Source of the DNA: Halomonas huangheensis
GTDB taxonomy: Bacteria > Pseudomonadota > Gammaproteobacteria > Pseudomonadales > Halomonadaceae
Assembly (NCBI RefSeq): GCF_001431725.1
Contig: NZ_CP013106.1
Span: 1,178,001 to 1,242,000 of the forward strand
DNA length: 64,000 nucleotides
Direction of reading: 5' to 3'
Below, one piece after another: positions 61,444-64,000 of this stretch; the first letter of the stretch is position 1, and each line of letters opens with the position of its first letter. Position numbers and translations under genes: made by a program. The notes below the pieces were generated by a model that saw nothing but the letters and a program-made list of their open reading frames with translations, did not search any database and was not told the origin of the DNA.

Positions 61444-61923
61444 TCAGTCTGAATTCGTCAGGCGTTGATGCAGATGCAGCATGACTTCGACTTCCTGTTC
61501 CGGCCGCATTGGCTCGAGTCCCAGCTCACCGAAGGTTTCATTGCGCGCACGCGACCACTCACCGGACATCAGGTCGGGATACAAGGTATCTGCTGGCGCC
61601 AGCTCGACAAAGGGATCGAGGCCATAGGTATCGAACAGTCTGGAAAGGGCCGCTTCGTCGTCAAAGACTCCTGCGGTGTGCATGGTCGCGTTGAAGTGAT
61701 CGTTCTCCAGTTCACGAATCACGTCCAGCGGACTGACGCCCATGCTGGCCAGTTCTTCAAGGCTATAGTCACCTAGTGAGATGGTTTCATCATCCAGCCA
61801 GTTATCATCTGGCTGGATCAGCGTTTGCTTGATGGTGCCGTCTGGCAGACTCCAGGCAATGGAGAGTGGAAGGCCACCGTCTTCGCCGGTTTCCACGGCA
61901 ATGAAAGCTGGAATGTCGTCCAT
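61444..61923 (-). CDS. Divergent DEDD exonuclease-fold protein, probably lacking a catalytic Asp
   Basis: The 159-aa acidic protein starts IPAFIAVETGEDGGLPLSIAWSL, which resembles the first strand of DEDD 3'-5' exonuclease-like proteins (x-D-x-E). In that motif the first Asp is Ala here. DFDDEAALSRLFDTYGL further on could match the second acidic motif. AGGGAG lies eight bases before the ATG. It follows tatD on the same strand. Family assignment is by eye and moderate. Confidence 0.5.
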   Translation of the reverse strand: MDDIPAFIAVETGEDGGLPLSIAWSLPDGTIKQTLIQPDDNWLDDETISLGDYSLEELASMGVSPLDVIRELENDHFNATMHTAGVFDDEAALSRLFDTYGLDPFVELAPADTLYPDLMSGEWSRARNETFGELGLEPMRPEQEVEVMLHLHQRLTNSD

Positions 61924-61977
61924 GTCAGGACTCCCTGGGGAAATGGTTATTCGTGGCTGCGCGGGCGGTGAGCGACA

Positions 61978-62931
61978 TCAATCCGAACCTCCCCCGGGCT
62001 GGGACCTGTCAGTGTCGAGAGCAAAGAATTCGCGTGCTGTAGCGCTACTGCTGGCGGCGAGCTGAGCTTCGCTTTCATCGCGCCAGTGAGCGATCTCGCG
62101 AACAATCCACGGTAACAATGCTGGCTCATGGCGACGTCCCTTGAGCTTGGCCGGAAGATTGCGTGGTAGCAAATACGGGCAATCGGTCTCGACCATCAAT
62201 CGGTTGCCCGGAATGTCAGCTACCAACTCTCGCAGGTGGTGGCCTCGACGTTCGTCGCAGATCCAACCAGTCAGGCCGATATGCAGGTCGAGATCCAGAT
62301 AGCGGTGCAACGTCTCGCGGTCTGCGGTGAAGCAGTGCACGACGACCTGACGGACATCGTCCCGCCAGGCGCGCAGGATGCTGCTCATACGCGCTCCGGC
62401 ATCACGCTCGTGAACGAACAGCGGTAGCCCATTGTCGGCGGCCAGTGCCAGTTGAGCTTCGAAAGCATGTTCCTGCTGCTGTGGAGTGGAAAAGTTGCGG
62501 TTGAAATCGAGTCCGCACTCGCCAACTGCTACCACCAGTGGGTCTCGATACAATTCAGCCATGGCCGCTGCCACTTGCGGTGTCCAGCCGCTGGCATCGT
62601 GAGGATGCACTCCCGCGGTGGCGTAGAGGCCATCATGCTGACGGCTCAACGCCACCGCCTGGCGTGCATGCTCTATATCGGTGCCAGTGATAATCAGGGT
62701 TTCCACGCCAGCGTCTCGAGCTCGGGTAAGTGTCGGCTCGAGATCCTGAGTAAAGCTCTCATGGGTCAGGTTGGCACCGATATCGACGAGAGGCGCTGGC
62801 GAAGTGAATCGCAAAGCCTCGGGCAGCAGCTCGGTGGGCGAAGGTACGGCGTTGGACAATCTGAGCTCCCGGGTGTGGCTGGAACGGATCAATGCTGTGT
62901 GTATGGCTAGCGTGGTGTTTCGTGGTGACAT
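61978..62931 (-). CDS. tatD: TatD-family metal-dependent DNase
   Basis: TIM-barrel hydrolase. Metal ligands and signatures are VDIGANLTHESF, TAGVHPHDASGW, AVGECGLDFNRNFS, LFVHERDA, VVHCFTAD and METDCPYLLPRNL. ATG 62931 gives 317 aa with an N-terminal extension of about 50 residues before the barrel; a start nearer the barrel cannot be excluded. Divergent from uup. Confidence 0.9.
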   Translation of the reverse strand: MSPRNTTLAIHTALIRSSHTRELRLSNAVPSPTELLPEALRFTSPAPLVDIGANLTHESFTQDLEPTLTRARDAGVETLIITGTDIEHARQAVALSRQHDGLYATAGVHPHDASGWTPQVAAAMAELYRDPLVVAVGECGLDFNRNFSTPQQQEHAFEAQLALAADNGLPLFVHERDAGARMSSILRAWRDDVRQVVVHCFTADRETLHRYLDLDLHIGLTGWICDERRGHHLRELVADIPGNRLMVETDCPYLLPRNLPAKLKGRRHEPALLPWIVREIAHWRDESEAQLAASSSATAREFFALDTDRSQPGGGSD

Positions 62932-63074
62932 CTTGCGAAACACCACAGCAGGTTCGGATTGTACTGTTTGGCGCGGGTGCAGGCCATTGGAAGTGAAAGG
63001 CGAAACTCTGATTGGCAGTGCCTGACCGCCCCTGCCTTGAGGTACACTGCGTGCAATTGCAAAGGAGATATTGA

Positions 63075-64000
63075 GTGACTCTGCTACGACTCGAGCAGCT
63101 GCAACTGGCCTATGGCCACCATATCCTGCTTGACCATGCCGAGCTGAGCCTTGAGAGGGGTGAGCGGCTGGCACTGGTGGGCCGCAACGGTACGGGTAAA
63201 TCGACGCTATTGCGTCTGGTTTCTGGCGAAAACCTGCCCGATGGCGGCAACATCTGGCGTGCGCCGGGGCTCAAGATCGGTGTCCTCGAGCAGGAATTGC
63301 CCGATGCGACTGATACCACCATCTTTGAAATGGTGGCTCAGGGGCTGCCGGAAGCCGGTGAACTACTCTCTGAGTACCATCGACTGGTGCAGTCCAGTGA
63401 CCCGGATATGAACCGCATGGCCACGCTACAGACGCGCCTCGAAGCCATCGACGGCTGGTCTTTCCATCAGCGCATCGATGTGGTGCTGACTCGCCTCGGG
63501 CTGCCAGCGGAGACGGAAATGTCTTCGCTATCCGGCGGCTGGCGGCGGCGTGTGGCATTGGCCCGTGCACTGGTGGCCGATCCCGATCTGCTGCTGCTCG
63601 ATGAGCCGACCAACCACCTTGACCTCGATACCATCGCCTGGCTGGAGGAACAGTTGTTGGCGTTTACCGGGGCGGTGCTGTTCATCACCCACGACCGTGC
63701 CTTCCTGTCGCGGTTGGCCACCGGCATTCTCGAACTGGATCGCGGTCGTCTCGGACGCTATCCCGGCGACTACGCCACCTATCAGGCCCAGAAGCAGCAC
63801 GAGCTTGAAGTGGAAGCGCGCGAGAACGCTGAGTTCGACAAGAAGCTGGCCCAGGAAGAAGTCTGGATTCGTCAGGGCATCAAGGCGCGGCGCACTCGCA
63901 ACGAGGGGCGTGTACGGGCGTTGGAACAGCTACGGCAGGAGCGTAGCCAGCGTCGTGAGCGTCAAGGCAAGGCATCGTTGTCGGTAGACAGTGGCGAACG
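63075..64000 (+). CDS. uup: ABC-F ATPase Uup, 3' end cut by the window
   Basis: Ribosome-associated ABC-F protein; the first 308 codons are present. The first cassette has LVGRNGTGKSTLLRLVSGE (Walker A), MSSLSGGWRRRVALARAL (signature) and LLLLDEPTNHLDLDTIAWLE (Walker B). The inter-domain linker includes WIRQGIKARRTRNEGRVRALE, the Uup-type sequence. The start is GTG 63075 with AAAGGAG upstream. The second cassette and the DNA-binding coiled coil lie beyond the window. Confidence 0.93.
   Translation, partial: MTLLRLEQLQLAYGHHILLDHAELSLERGERLALVGRNGTGKSTLLRLVSGENLPDGGNIWRAPGLKIGVLEQELPDATDTTIFEMVAQGLPEAGELLSEYHRLVQSSDPDMNRMATLQTRLEAIDGWSFHQRIDVVLTRLGLPAETEMSSLSGGWRRRVALARALVADPDLLLLDEPTNHLDLDTIAWLEEQLLAFTGAVLFITHDRAFLSRLATGILELDRGRLGRYPGDYATYQAQKQHELEVEARENAEFDKKLAQEEVWIRQGIKARRTRNEGRVRALEQLRQERSQRRERQGKASLSVDSGE

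Overview
The window is a chromosomal stretch of a halophilic gammaproteobacterium, most likely Halomonas or a close relative. The basis is the 16S rRNA gene, read by eye and not aligned, the acidic protein composition, a class I PHA synthase, a BCCT osmolyte-type transporter, and Pseudomonas-like gene orders (rpe-gph-trpE separate from trpGDC; GntR-prpBC-acnD-prpF-prpD). No transposase, prophage, integrase or CRISPR array was seen. It is mostly core genome, and the unusual features lie in the gene junctions.

Layout: 1-1.7 kb, end of phaC. 1.8-7.3 kb, leftward miaB-ybeZ-ybeY-corC-lnt block (tRNA and rRNA maturation, envelope). 7.7-9.8 kb, SH3 membrane protein, tpm and a lipoprotein. 9.9-13.8 kb, leftward sulfate ABC transporter sbp-cysT-cysW-cysA. 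14-18.3 kb, rpe, GIY-YIG protein, mscS, ndh, gph. 18.4-24.9 kb, split tryptophan pathway: trpE with its own leader, then trpGDC with its own leader. 25.1-26.2 kb, small putative copper operon. 26.3-33.8 kb, ydiJ-like dehydrogenase, serS, SIMPL protein, AI-2E family protein, trxA. 34-35.8 kb, cysB and cysH, which link functionally to the sulfate transporter 20 kb away. 35.9-37.3 kb, pabB. 37.4-46 kb, 2-methylcitrate (propionate) operon with a GntR regulator. 46-52.3 kb, complete rRNA operon (16S, tRNA-Ile, tRNA-Ala, 23S, 5S). 52.7-64 kb, BCCT transporter, yaeQ, DUF2721, rlmM, ABM protein/tusA pair, DUF3080-norM, epmC, a degenerate DEDD-like protein, tatD and the start of uup.

Most notable observations. 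(1) The trpD-trpC junction carries six tandem copies of a 102-bp block made of the last trpD codons, the ribosome-binding site and the first trpC codons. This creates five consecutive 29-codon hybrid mini-ORFs, each with its own Shine-Dalgarno sequence, between the two genes. (2) trpG is preceded by a short leader ORF ending in Trp-Trp-Arg-Ser, followed by a 1:2 / 2:3 / 3:4 attenuator. trpE is preceded by a different leader ORF ending in Trp-Arg-Trp whose Trp codons lie inside the terminator stem. (3) The rRNA operon contains a decayed tRNA-Ile copy ahead of the real one and a decayed 5S-like remnant behind the terminator, and it is bracketed by two nearly identical 7-bp microsatellites in opposite orientation. 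(4) Short 15-19 bp tandem repeats sit at several gene ends next to hairpin terminators.

Starts were chosen by eye from ribosome-binding sites and family N-termini. No similarity search was run, so names rest on recognised motifs and gene context.
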